23,590 nt of DNA from CCY15215 sp034932145 (GTDB taxonomy: Bacteria > Cyanobacteriota > Cyanobacteriia > Cyanobacteriales > Spirulinaceae): contig NZ_JAYGHV010000291.1 of assembly GCF_034932145.1 (NCBI RefSeq), positions 1 to 23,590 on the forward strand, in the 5' to 3' direction. Below, one piece after another: positions 16,242 through 23,298 of the stretch; within the stretch, counting starts at the first letter, position 1, and each line of letters opens with the position of its first letter. The notes below the pieces were generated by a model. The model worked only from the letters and a program-made list of their open reading frames with translations, had not been told where the DNA came from and searched no databases. The position numbers and the translations under genes were made by a program.

Positions 16242-16290
16242 CTATCAACTATCCACTATCAACTATCAACTATCAACTATCCACTATCAC
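16242..16290. repeat. Heptameric short tandem repeat (seven CTATCMA units)
   Basis: Seven consecutive 7-mers fill 16242-16290: CTATCAA, CTATCCA, CTATCAA three times, CTATCCA, and CTATCAC. They end exactly one base before the ATG at 16291. Heptameric short tandemly repeated sequences are a known feature of filamentous cyanobacteria. Related ATTATCM heptamers occur at 14884-14929 and 22030-22050. Confidence 0.9.
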
Positions 16291-16485
16291 ATGGCTTTCC
16301 CTCCCCAATCAGAAACCATCATTAGCAACCTCTTTTTTATGGTTGTAGGACTTGCCATCCTCGTTTATATCTTGCGAGGAACAGGTATACTCTCGTTTAT
16401 ACCAGGAGGGGCGATCTGGTTTTTGATTTTGTTGGCGATCGCCACAGGAATCCTCTTTTTTGTTGAGAAAAGTCGGCGTTTTTGA
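16291..16485 (+). CDS. Small two-helix membrane protein, function unknown
   Basis: This is a 64-residue protein with a short polar N-terminus (MAFPPQSETIISN) and two hydrophobic helices (about 14-30 and 39-58) joined by a glycine-rich turn (RGTGILSFIPGGA). It has a basic tail (EKSRRF), so a hairpin membrane topology is likely. I do not recognise the family. The frame is open upstream to an ATG at 16189 and a GTG at 16234, but those extensions would translate the heptamer repeat into a low-complexity YQLSTI stretch, so the ATG at 16291 is preferred. There is no Shine-Dalgarno before it because the repeat occupies that position. The rubredoxin gene follows on the same strand. Confidence 0.65.
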   Translation: MAFPPQSETIISNLFFMVVGLAILVYILRGTGILSFIPGGAIWFLILLAIATGILFFVEKSRRF

Positions 16486-16535
16486 TTGGGGCGATCGCGA
16501 ATAGAGTCGCTTTTAGGCTAGAATTCAAGTCAACG

Positions 16536-16542
16536 AGAGGAG
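16536..16542 (+). promoter_or_regulatory. Ribosome binding site of rubredoxin
   Basis: AGAGGAG ends 2 bases before the ATG at 16545 and 8 bases before the ATG at 16551. The spacing favours the second ATG as the true start. Confidence 0.65.
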
Positions 16543-16550
16543 ACATGACG

Positions 16551-16712
16551 ATGCAAAAATACGAATGCGGCACTTGTGGCTATATCTACGATCCTGAAGA
16601 AGGGGATCCCGATGGTGGAATTGCACCGGGGACAGCCTTTAAGGATATTCCTGATGATTGGGTTTGTCCTGTTTGCGGAGTCGGGAAGGAAGAGTTTGAA
16701 CCCGTTGAATAA
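16551..16712 (+). CDS. Rubredoxin
   Basis: This is a 53-residue soluble electron-transfer protein holding one iron atom in four cysteines: C6 and C9 (CGTCGYIYDP), then C39 and C42 (WVCPVCGV). The conserved aromatic core (Y4, Y11, Y13, F30, W37) and the acidic DPDGGIAPGT loop are typical. The length is that of classical single-domain rubredoxins. It is not the membrane-anchored rubredoxin of photosystem assembly, because no C-terminal helix follows. Its redox partner is unknown. The start at 16551 is chosen from Shine-Dalgarno spacing; 16545 would add two residues. It lies 65 bp after a small membrane protein gene on the same strand. Confidence 0.95.
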   Translation: MQKYECGTCGYIYDPEEGDPDGGIAPGTAFKDIPDDWVCPVCGVGKEEFEPVE

Positions 16713-16842
16713 ATGTTGTAGGATTTCGCAACTAGAGAGCGAGACGCTCCCACTACTGTATTCTCTTGTTATGGCAGTGCTGGTATCTTGCCCGTTAATG
16801 CGTAGATCCTAATGTTGTAAATTTTTATGACATAATTGTAGA

Positions 16843-16874
16843 AAAGACTATCTGTAATGCTTGAGATAGTCTTT
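16843..16874 (+). terminator. Intrinsic terminator between rubredoxin and the ABC ATPase gene
   Basis: AAAGACTATCT (16843-16853) pairs perfectly with AGATAGTCTTT (16864-16874), an 11-bp stem with a 10-base loop, followed by CTTTGTTG. It lies about 130 bp after the rubredoxin stop and probably ends that transcript. Confidence 0.75.
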
Positions 16875-16885
16875 CTTTGTTGCTT

Positions 16886-16913
16886 GTAGAAGGGTTGCTG
16901 ACAACATCTCTAC
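16886..16913. repeat. Diverged copy of the 28-bp dispersed palindrome
   Basis: This 28-bp element begins GTAG and ends CTCTAC, with GTTGC and CAAC in the same places as the perfect palindrome at 6532-6559; 19 of 28 positions agree. The inverted symmetry is partly lost. It lies just after an intrinsic terminator and upstream of the ABC ATPase gene. Confidence 0.55.
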
Positions 16914-16950
16914 TCAAATTGACAAACTTATCATTAAAATTTGTGTTTTT

Positions 16951-17970
16951 ATGAATGCTGCTGTTTTAATCGAAGGTCTGAAGAAAAACTATGGAGATGT
17001 TGAAGCGGTAAAAAATATCTCCTTTAAAATAGAAAAGGGAAATATATTTGGATTGCTTGGACCCAATGGTTCTGGAAAAACCACCACCATTCGCTGTTTA
17101 TGTACCCTATCTAAGCCAGATGAGGGAAAAATTGAAGTTTGCGGGGTTTCGGCGATCGCCAGTCCCAAACAAGCGAGAAAGCGTCTCGGTTATGTGGCAC
17201 AAGAGGTCGCACTAGATAAAGTTCTCACAGGACGAGAATTATTACAATTGCAAGCAGCATTGTATCATCTTCCCAATAAAGCCGCCAAAGAGCGTATTAA
17301 CCAACTCTTAGATCTTTTAGGTTTACAAGAGTATGCAGATAAGAAAACGGGAACCTATTCCGGAGGGTTGCGAAAGCGATTAGATTTAGCAGCAGGTTTA
17401 CTACATCAACCCGATGTTTTAGTCTTAGATGAACCGACAGTGGGATTAGATATTGAAAGTCGTTTTGTAGTGTGGGATTTCTTGCGAAAATTGCGGGAAG
17501 CAGGGACAACAGTATTGATTACCAGTCATTATTTAGAAGAAGTTGACGCACTTGCCGATCGCCTTGCTATTATCGATCGCGGTGTAGTTTTAGCAGAAGG
17601 AAGTCCTTCTGAATTAAAAGATAAAATTGGTGGCGATCGGGTGACATTAAGAATTCGCGAGTTTTCCCCGCAAGAAGAAGCGGAAAAAGCAAAGACACAA
17701 TTACTAACCCTGCCTTTTGTTGAAGAAGCCATTATTAACGAAGCACAGGGAAACTCCCTCAATTTAGTTGTACAACGAGAAAGCAATCCGTTAACACAAA
17801 TTGAAAAATCCCTATCTGAAATTGGCTTACCGACCTTTAGCATGGCACAGTCTCGACCGAGTTTGGATGATGTTTATCTGGCTGCAACGGGACGCACTTT
17901 AATGGATGCAGAATTAGCAGCAGCAGGGATGCGAGATTTGAAGAAAGAGAAGAAACAACAGATGAAATGA
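16951..17970 (+). CDS. ABC transporter ATP-binding protein, ABC-2 (DrrA-like) type
   Basis: This is a 339-residue nucleotide-binding subunit of the type that pairs with ABC-2 permeases to export drugs, lipids or polysaccharides. The Walker A motif is at 37-45 (GPNGSGKTT) and the Q-loop at Q84 (YVAQ). The signature is a YSGG variant at 136-140 (YSGGLRKR), with Walker B at 156-161 (VLVLDE) and the switch histidine at H193. Residues about 225-339 form the DrrA-type C-terminal extension (RVTLRIREFS, LDDVYLAATGRTL). No permease gene lies downstream, where these genes usually have one; instead a convergent higA stops 3 bp after this gene. The substrate cannot be told. Confidence 0.92.
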   Translation: MNAAVLIEGLKKNYGDVEAVKNISFKIEKGNIFGLLGPNGSGKTTTIRCLCTLSKPDEGKIEVCGVSAIASPKQARKRLGYVAQEVALDKVLTGRELLQLQAALYHLPNKAAKERINQLLDLLGLQEYADKKTGTYSGGLRKRLDLAAGLLHQPDVLVLDEPTVGLDIESRFVVWDFLRKLREAGTTVLITSHYLEEVDALADRLAIIDRGVVLAEGSPSELKDKIGGDRVTLRIREFSPQEEAEKAKTQLLTLPFVEEAIINEAQGNSLNLVVQRESNPLTQIEKSLSEIGLPTFSMAQSRPSLDDVYLAATGRTLMDAELAAAGMRDLKKEKKQQMK

Positions 17971-17973
17971 TTT

Positions 17974-18396
17974 TCAGAGAAATAGCGCAGGAGAAACATG
18001 AAAGCGATCGCCTAAAGCCTTTGCTTGATTTTTGCTAATACCTCTTTTGTTATTAATCACTTCAGAAGCAATGCCTTTAGAGCCAAAAATATCAAGCAAA
18101 TCTTTTTGTTTAAGCTCGTGAGCGTCCATGAGTTCCTTAAGGATATCATTAGGAGTCGCTTTTTGAGGAGGATTATAATGCTTTTTTTCATAATCCTCAA
18201 TGAGAATTGCCAATAATTCAAGCAGATTTCCTTGTTCTTCTGTTAAGTCTTTTTCAATAGACATAAGTTCATCTACATGAGCCAAAAAACACTCTTTCTC
18301 AGCTTGAGAATGAATAGGTTTTGGTTTTACTTTGACTAAAAGGTTAGAGTAGGTCGCTTGAGTCATATTAGGTTTGTATTGTTTGTGTGTGTTCAT
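17974..18396 (-). CDS. higA: HigA-family antitoxin with XRE-type helix-turn-helix
   Basis: This is a 140-residue antitoxin. The N-terminal half resembles the HigA-type helical region (EELMS, LLELLAILIEDYEKKHY). Residues about 85-140 are an XRE helix-turn-helix (LKQKDLLDIFGSKGIASEVINNKR) ending in FHVSPALFL, a very typical HigA C-terminus. HigA neutralises the HigB mRNA interferase and represses the operon. The toxin gene lies upstream on the same strand, but 192 bp away, more than is usual for this pair. The start could also be the ATG at 18366 (ten residues shorter); neither start has a clear Shine-Dalgarno. It is convergent with the ABC ATPase gene. Confidence 0.9.
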   Translation of the reverse strand: MNTHKQYKPNMTQATYSNLLVKVKPKPIHSQAEKECFLAHVDELMSIEKDLTEEQGNLLELLAILIEDYEKKHYNPPQKATPNDILKELMDAHELKQKDLLDIFGSKGIASEVINNKRGISKNQAKALGDRFHVSPALFL

Positions 18397-18407
18397 AAGT
18401 TATCAGA

Positions 18408-18430
18408 ACTATCCAATTAATTGAGATAGT
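18408..18430. promoter_or_regulatory. 23-bp imperfect palindrome upstream of higA, candidate HigA operator
   Basis: ACTATC (18408-18413) and GATAGT (18425-18430) flank the perfect palindrome CAATTAATTG (18414-18423), with one extra A breaking the overall symmetry. It lies 12 bp upstream of the higA start codon. XRE antitoxins bind dyads of this kind. A perfect TTGACA hexamer on the minus strand (18498-18493) suggests a separate promoter for higA. Confidence 0.45.
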
Positions 18431-18588
18431 AACAGCATTTTTGGAAACTATTTAAAAATTAGACAGTTCTGTTAGATCGCTCAATCAAGAGGTGTCAAAA
18501 TAAGATATGTTGAAAATATTTTGATTCGATTTTCTATGAGTCCTTTCCATTTTAATATACACCAATTTCGACATATTTTTCCACTATT

Positions 18589-18882
18589 TCAGGAATTTTT
18601 CCATTTCCCTTCATCATATTCTTGATGTGTTAAAACATCATCAATCTTGATGATTCCAAGTTTGTAACTTATTTTAGTTATTAATCTGTATTTATTTCCT
18701 CCTATATTAAATATTGTCTTCCCCTCAACAAAATCAGTTGTTTTACTAAGCGTTGTCTTTATATCCATTAAATGTCCCCACTTAGCATCCCGTGCTATTT
18801 GCAGCCAAGTATCAAGTGGTTTACTGGCATCTGGATATTTTATACCAAACTTTGTCAACAATTCGATGTTAATCACTTTCAT
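18589..18882 (-). CDS. higB: HigB-family toxin (RelE-like mRNA interferase)
   Basis: This 97-residue toxin belongs to the HigB_toxin family, ribosome-associated endonucleases that cut mRNA. The N-terminal helices (YPDASKPLDTWLQIARDAKWG), the core strands (TIFNIGGNKYRLITKISYKLGIIKI) and the terminal THQEYD motif line up with typical HigB proteins and include the basic and aromatic residues (K, R, H, Y) used for RNA cleavage. The length is normal and the frame intact, so the toxin is probably active. A GAGGAGA Shine-Dalgarno lies upstream of the ATG. higA follows after a 192-bp gap. Confidence 0.9.
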   Translation of the reverse strand: MKVINIELLTKFGIKYPDASKPLDTWLQIARDAKWGHLMDIKTTLSKTTDFVEGKTIFNIGGNKYRLITKISYKLGIIKIDDVLTHQEYDEGKWKNS

Positions 18883-19097
18883 TAACTCTCCTCGACTATT
18901 GGTTTTTGTGGTTTTTAGTTCTCAAAACGAGAACATTATCAATATAGCTCTCGATCGCTAAGACTGTCAAGGCCAATCGGGAAAAATACTGATCGCGTTT
19001 CTCGCGATTAGTTTGACAGATTGCGTATCATTGCTGACAAGGGCTATAATTGAGCCGATCGCCAAAGAAGAATTACAGAAGTTGTCTTTCGCATACA

Positions 19098-22016
19098 CTA
19101 AAAACCTTCTTCTAAAATCTCTACAATTCCCTTTTGACCATCTAATCGCACAAGCTGACCATCCCGTAAATACTGCATAGCATTATGCACATCCATTACT
19201 GCGGGAATGCCGTATTCTCGAGCTAAAATTGCCCCATGAGATAAATTTCCTCCTACCTCAGCAATAATTCCCTTAGCGCGGGAAAGTAAGGGAGACCAAC
19301 CTGCATCTGTATAGGGGACAACAAGAATAGTTTCCCGATCGATTTCTCCACCTTCTCCAAGCGATCGCGCAATCTTAATTCTTCCTTCTACAATACCAGA
19401 ACTTGCAGGAATTCCGGTTAGCTTTTGTTTGGGAGGCAAAGTTGATAAAATCGGTAAATCTCCTGCTGTTGTTTTGCCATAGACTACATAGGGAACATGG
19501 GAGAGTTTTTTGTCTTTATTCCAGCGCGATCGCCTCTGACGAACCAAATCGGGAAAACGCGATCGCAATTCGAGATCTTCTTCTTCCAAAACCGCACGAA
19601 TTTCCTCAAATTCAATCAAGAAAATATCTCCTTCTTCCTGCAAAACTCCCGCTTCTAGCCAGCGCTTTTCCAAAACCAAAAATGTCCAGCGTAATTCAGC
19701 CAATAATCGAGAATAAACTTCTGTAACTTGCCCTTTTAAGTTTAAGCGTTTTTGGATGATACGCGCCCTCAAACCTTGAATCTTATTGTGCTGAAAACTA
19801 CCTTCTGCTTGTATGCGATCGCGATCGCTAAAGATATACTGTGCAAACAATTCTCGCATGGGACGCGGATTTTCTTGCCAGCGCGGGACAGAAATATCTG
19901 TTGCAACTTGACTTAAATAACCATAACGTGCTAACCATTCTTGAAATTGTTCCAGGATATTCTCGCAATCGGGAGTTTCGGCAAAATAAGCAAATAGAGA
20001 AGGACAACTATCAAAATTCAAACGAGAAATAGGCAGTAAATTGCGCGTTTTTCCCGCTAACTTTGCCAGCGATCGCAGAGATTCAATCTCCGGCAATTGC
20101 GAGTTATCTAAATATTGTTCGGGAACTTTAAAAATAGCTTGACGAATTGCCAAACTTAATGGCGCTAAAATACTGTAATAAGTTGCCCGTTCGAGGGTCG
20201 AGAGAATCAAGTCAGAACGAGCCAGTAACTCTTCTTCGTTTAAAGACTCTGGGGGGGATTTAAGAGGGCTGAGTGCAGGGGCAAACCATTTTTGATAATC
20301 GCGATCGAAATCCGTATTTAAAGACCGTTCGCGTCCCCATAAACGGAAAAGACCGGGAATATTTTTTAAAGTAGAAAGTAAAGGAGGTTTAGAAAATTTT
20401 GCTCCTCGAGTTAGAAATTCCAAACTTTCCGGTGGTAAACCCATGCGGCGAAAAATTTGCCCCAATAAAGTTGCATTAAAATAAGCGTGAGAATAGTGCA
20501 GTGTTGCTGTTTCTGCAAAGTCTAAATCGCGATCGCCCTCTCCCAAGACTATCTTAAAAATATCCCCCCAAACCCCACAAGTTAAAGGGCGATTAATCGA
20601 CCACGTTAGGGGAGGAATCGCACCTGGAATGACCTCTGCGGCTATTTTTCGCGTCCATAAAGGAATAAGTGTCGTAATGGGGCGAACTTGCAACACCCAC
20701 AATGTTTCCCCGTCATAGGTCCATTCCAGATCTTGAGGAATACCGTGGAAACGGTTCTCCAATTCTCGAACAATTTGCGCCACCTCTTGAATGAGACCTG
20801 AAGGAATGTTTCCTTTTCCTTCAATAATAATTTGTGAGGGATTAGCTTCAGATCCTGGCGATCGCACTTCTAAATAAACGCGATATTGTTCTGGGGTTGC
20901 TTGTCCGGAAACTACCTGCGCCGCCCCGCCAGGTAAGGCTTCTACCATTACCGCTTCGCTGGAAGAATCCATCGGATCGCGACTGAAGGCCACCCCAGAA
21001 AATACACCCTGGATTTGTTGCTGGACAATAACTGCAAGGGATATCTCCGACTGGTGGCGATCGCGCCGATAGTGAAGGGCGGCGGGGTTATTATACGCCG
21101 TCTGACACTGAATAATCGCGGCTTGCAGGGCGACTGAATCGGTAATATTGCCAATAGTGAGATATTGTCCCGCCGCCGAAGCCGTTTCCGAGTCCTCACC
21201 AATGGCCGAAGAACGAACAATAAAAGGATTTTGTGGGGAAGGGGAAACCGAAAGAATTAAAGGTTGCGGATCGTCTCCCGCCGGAAGAACCCAACCCTCG
21301 GGAACGTTGTATTCCCAGCGTTTGAGGAGAGAGAGATTGGCCGCTTTACTGCCAACTTTAAGGGGATCGAGGCGATCGTTCAGCGTTAACAAGGCATTAT
21401 CTCCTCGGAAAAAACGAAACATTTTTTGAGAATCACTTTTAGCTTTTGCGGCGGGTAATTCCAGATCGTCGGGAACTTTTTGATAAATCCAAGCCAATAA
21501 AACGGCAAGGGCGATCGCGGCTAAAATATAATCGGAATCATGGGGACGGCGTAAAGTGAGAATTAAGGCTAAAACGCCCAATCCCACCAAACGCCCGGTA
21601 GCGCGATCGCGAAAAATTGTAAAACTCGTACTACCAATTAAAATAATGAAGATGGCAGCGATGGGATCGTGAAAAATAATACCCCAAAAGGCATTTGTGG
21701 TTCCAGGTCCTTTTCCCATCCAATAGCGTCCCATAATTAAGGCAATCAGGGCGATCAATTGCCATGTGGGTTGGAGGGGGAAAAAATAGCGGGCGATCGC
21801 TACAGCAGAAATGCCTTTTAATGCTTCTGAAAGCGCCGAGAGAATGCCTGCGACGGTCCCTCCATGATAAAAGGCGGCGGAAACAGAAACATTTCCCGTG
21901 CCGATCTTAGCTAGTTTTTTCCCCGTCAACCCAAAAGTTATCCAATCAATGAGGGGAAGTCCTCCCAAAAGCGGACAGAAAATAAAAATCGCCGCCGATC
22001 CCAAAAAAATATCCAT
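19098..22016 (-). CDS. Fusion of a PlsY-like membrane domain with a rifampin-phosphotransferase-like enzyme
   Basis: The protein has 972 residues. Residues 1-180 are hydrophobic and follow the pattern of the acyltransferase PlsY: a GTGN motif (39-42, where PlsY has SGNxGATN), LKG (66-68), GRYWMGKGPGTTN (96-108) and RRPHDSD (156-162). Residues about 205-460 are a PPDK_N/ATP-grasp domain (VGSKAANL, FIVRSSAIGEDSETASAAGQ with R268, VFSGVAFSRDPM, LWVLQVRPIT). Residues about 465-855 resemble the substrate domain of rifampin phosphotransferase (PLTWSINRPL, RYGYLSQVATD, PRWQENP, GDIFLIEFEEI). Residues about 860-972 are the swivelling domain with the phospho-carrier H927 (GGNLSHGAILAREYGIPAV). The PEP-binding barrel of true PEP synthase is absent. 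The enzyme probably moves phosphate from ATP to an unknown, perhaps lipid-linked, substrate. It lies 37 bp downstream of a GGDEF gene. Confidence 0.8.
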   Translation of the reverse strand: MDIFLGSAAIFIFCPLLGGLPLIDWITFGLTGKKLAKIGTGNVSVSAAFYHGGTVAGILSALSEALKGISAVAIARYFFPLQPTWQLIALIALIMGRYWMGKGPGTTNAFWGIIFHDPIAAIFIILIGSTSFTIFRDRATGRLVGLGVLALILTLRRPHDSDYILAAIALAVLLAWIYQKVPDDLELPAAKAKSDSQKMFRFFRGDNALLTLNDRLDPLKVGSKAANLSLLKRWEYNVPEGWVLPAGDDPQPLILSVSPSPQNPFIVRSSAIGEDSETASAAGQYLTIGNITDSVALQAAIIQCQTAYNNPAALHYRRDRHQSEISLAVIVQQQIQGVFSGVAFSRDPMDSSSEAVMVEALPGGAAQVVSGQATPEQYRVYLEVRSPGSEANPSQIIIEGKGNIPSGLIQEVAQIVRELENRFHGIPQDLEWTYDGETLWVLQVRPITTLIPLWTRKIAAEVIPGAIPPLTWSINRPLTCGVWGDIFKIVLGEGDRDLDFAETATLHYSHAYFNATLLGQIFRRMGLPPESLEFLTRGAKFSKPPLLSTLKNIPGLFRLWGRERSLNTDFDRDYQKWFAPALSPLKSPPESLNEEELLARSDLILSTLERATYYSILAPLSLAIRQAIFKVPEQYLDNSQLPEIESLRSLAKLAGKTRNLLPISRLNFDSCPSLFAYFAETPDCENILEQFQEWLARYGYLSQVATDISVPRWQENPRPMRELFAQYIFSDRDRIQAEGSFQHNKIQGLRARIIQKRLNLKGQVTEVYSRLLAELRWTFLVLEKRWLEAGVLQEEGDIFLIEFEEIRAVLEEEDLELRSRFPDLVRQRRSRWNKDKKLSHVPYVVYGKTTAGDLPILSTLPPKQKLTGIPASSGIVEGRIKIARSLGEGGEIDRETILVVPYTDAGWSPLLSRAKGIIAEVGGNLSHGAILAREYGIPAVMDVHNAMQYLRDGQLVRLDGQKGIVEILEEGF

Positions 22017-22029
22017 ATTTATAGGGTTA

Positions 22030-22050
22030 ATTATCCATTATCCATTATCA
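22030..22050. repeat. Heptamer repeat (ATTATCC x2, ATTATCA) between the GGDEF gene and the fusion gene
   Basis: Three consecutive 7-mers, ATTATCC, ATTATCC and ATTATCA, occupy most of the 37-bp gap between the two minus-strand genes. They end 3 bp from the GGDEF stop codon. They share the AYTATCM consensus with the repeats at 14884-14929 and 16242-16290. Confidence 0.7.
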
Positions 22051-22053
22051 ATA

Positions 22054-23100
22054 TTAAATAGGTTGAAAAATACAACGATCGCGCCCGGTTTGCTTGGCTT
22101 CATAGAGGGCGCGATCGGCTGCTTGAATGAGAGTTTGTGGCGTATCTCCCTCTTTGGGAATCATACTTATCCCTCCCAGACTGAGGGTAACGCGATCGCT
22201 AACTTGAGAACGATGATGAGGAATCTGCAAATCCCTAATATTGTTACAGATAGTTTCCGCAATTTTCACCGCAGCATTTCTTTCGCAATTGGGCAGAATA
22301 ATACCAAATTCCTCACCCCCATATCGTGCCACTAAATCCCCACTCCCTTTGACACTGTTTTGCAAGGTTGTCGCAACTTGAACCAAACAATGATCCCCAG
22401 ATAAATGACCGTAATAATCATTGTAGGGTTTAAAAAAATCAACATCTGCGAGTAAGAGGGATAAAGGTAACTGCGATCGCATGGATTGTTGTAGCGTTTG
22501 CAATAAGTAATTATCAAAGCCACGACGGTTGGCAATTCCCGTCAGACCATCTAACGCCGCCAGACGTTGCAGTTCTAAGTTTGCAACCTCCAGTTTTTGG
22601 CTGGATTCTTGTAAGAGTTGGGTTGTCAGTTGTAAAATCTGCGTTTGGGCGACGAGGAGTTGATGAAAGTCGAGGAGGCGATAATCTTGAGGTGCGAGAA
22701 TGACAACGATGGGTTCTGTCATTAGCTCTGGCGATCGCTGTAAGGAATAGCGTGCTGCTTCTACAATAGAGGTATTACCATCCAATTGCATAATATCGAC
22801 TCGCAAGAATTCGTATAAATTTTGAATCGAGCGACCGGAAAATAATTCTAAACTATAGGGACGGCTCATGTACTTCCAGAATCGCTCTCGAGAGATCATG
22901 CCTGCAAACTCCCCCGCTATTGTTAAAATAACCCCAGGACGAAGGGGAAATTGTTGAAATTCTTTGAGAACTTCAACACTAGGACAAGAAAGTTCAACCT
23001 CGAATCGATCCAGAAATAATTCCCTTATCGTGGATGCGAGGGTGAGGCCTAAAGGAGGCTTCTTCGATATTGACGACAATAAAAGGTGTTCAAATACCAC
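22054..23100 (-). CDS. Diguanylate cyclase with an N-terminal sensory region
   Basis: This 348-residue GGDEF protein should make cyclic di-GMP from two GTP. The domain spans about 180-348 and has all core motifs: DGLTGIANRRGFD, DVDFFKPYND, the active-site GGEEF at 261-265, and ADRALYEAK. The RxxD product-inhibition site that usually lies just upstream reads GSGD (252-255), so feedback inhibition at that site is not expected. Residues about 45-155 (GMISRERFWKYMSRPYSLEL, DGNTSIVEAARYSLQRSPE, EPIVVILAPQDYRLLD) match a CBS-pair-like module often found before GGDEF domains. A coiled linker (about 150-178) joins the two parts. The start is GTG at 23100, with no clear Shine-Dalgarno. Co-transcription with the downstream fusion gene is likely. 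Confidence 0.9.
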   Translation of the reverse strand: MVFEHLLLSSISKKPPLGLTLASTIRELFLDRFEVELSCPSVEVLKEFQQFPLRPGVILTIAGEFAGMISRERFWKYMSRPYSLELFSGRSIQNLYEFLRVDIMQLDGNTSIVEAARYSLQRSPELMTEPIVVILAPQDYRLLDFHQLLVAQTQILQLTTQLLQESSQKLEVANLELQRLAALDGLTGIANRRGFDNYLLQTLQQSMRSQLPLSLLLADVDFFKPYNDYYGHLSGDHCLVQVATTLQNSVKGSGDLVARYGGEEFGIILPNCERNAAVKIAETICNNIRDLQIPHHRSQVSDRVTLSLGGISMIPKEGDTPQTLIQAADRALYEAKQTGRDRCIFQPI

Positions 23101-23138
23101 AATTTATAAGGGGTTTCAAAAAATTAAACAGTTTTTTC

Positions 23139-23168
23139 TTTTCCCAACAATTAATTAATTGGGGAAAA
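23139..23168. promoter_or_regulatory. Hairpin upstream of the GGDEF gene
   Basis: TTTTCCCAA (23139-23147) pairs with TTGGGGAAAA (23159-23168) except for one bulged G, around an AT-rich loop. It lies about 40 bp upstream of the GGDEF start in a 198-bp divergent intergenic region that has no other recognisable content. It could be a leader structure or a weak terminator. Confidence 0.3.
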
Positions 23169-23298
23169 ATACAAAATCAAGGCACACTTATTTTATCGAA
23201 AACTTTGCGAATCTACCGAAGAATTCAGAGTTAATGCGATCGCGAGGCAATAATGGGGTATAGAATGAGAAGGCGCGATCGCTATCTCCTAATTTGCG

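Noticed and set aside
16242..16290. Possible CRISPR array
   Set aside because: The units are 7 bp, contiguous and without unique spacers. They form a short tandem repeat, and no cas genes are nearby.
16189..16290. N-terminal extension of the small membrane protein from the ATG at 16189
   Set aside because: It would translate the heptamer repeat into low-complexity sequence. It is kept only as a possible phase-variation form in the findings.
16737..16749. Small palindrome GAGCG-AGA-CGCTC after rubredoxin as a third member of the 28-bp family
   Set aside because: It is too short and lacks the GTTGC/CAAC core. It may belong to another dispersed cyanobacterial repeat, but one copy is not enough to say.
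19098..22016. Phosphoenolpyruvate synthase or pyruvate phosphate dikinase
   Set aside because: The ATP-grasp and swivelling-His domains are present, but the C-terminal PEP/pyruvate-binding barrel is missing. The middle part instead resembles the substrate domain of rifampin phosphotransferase.
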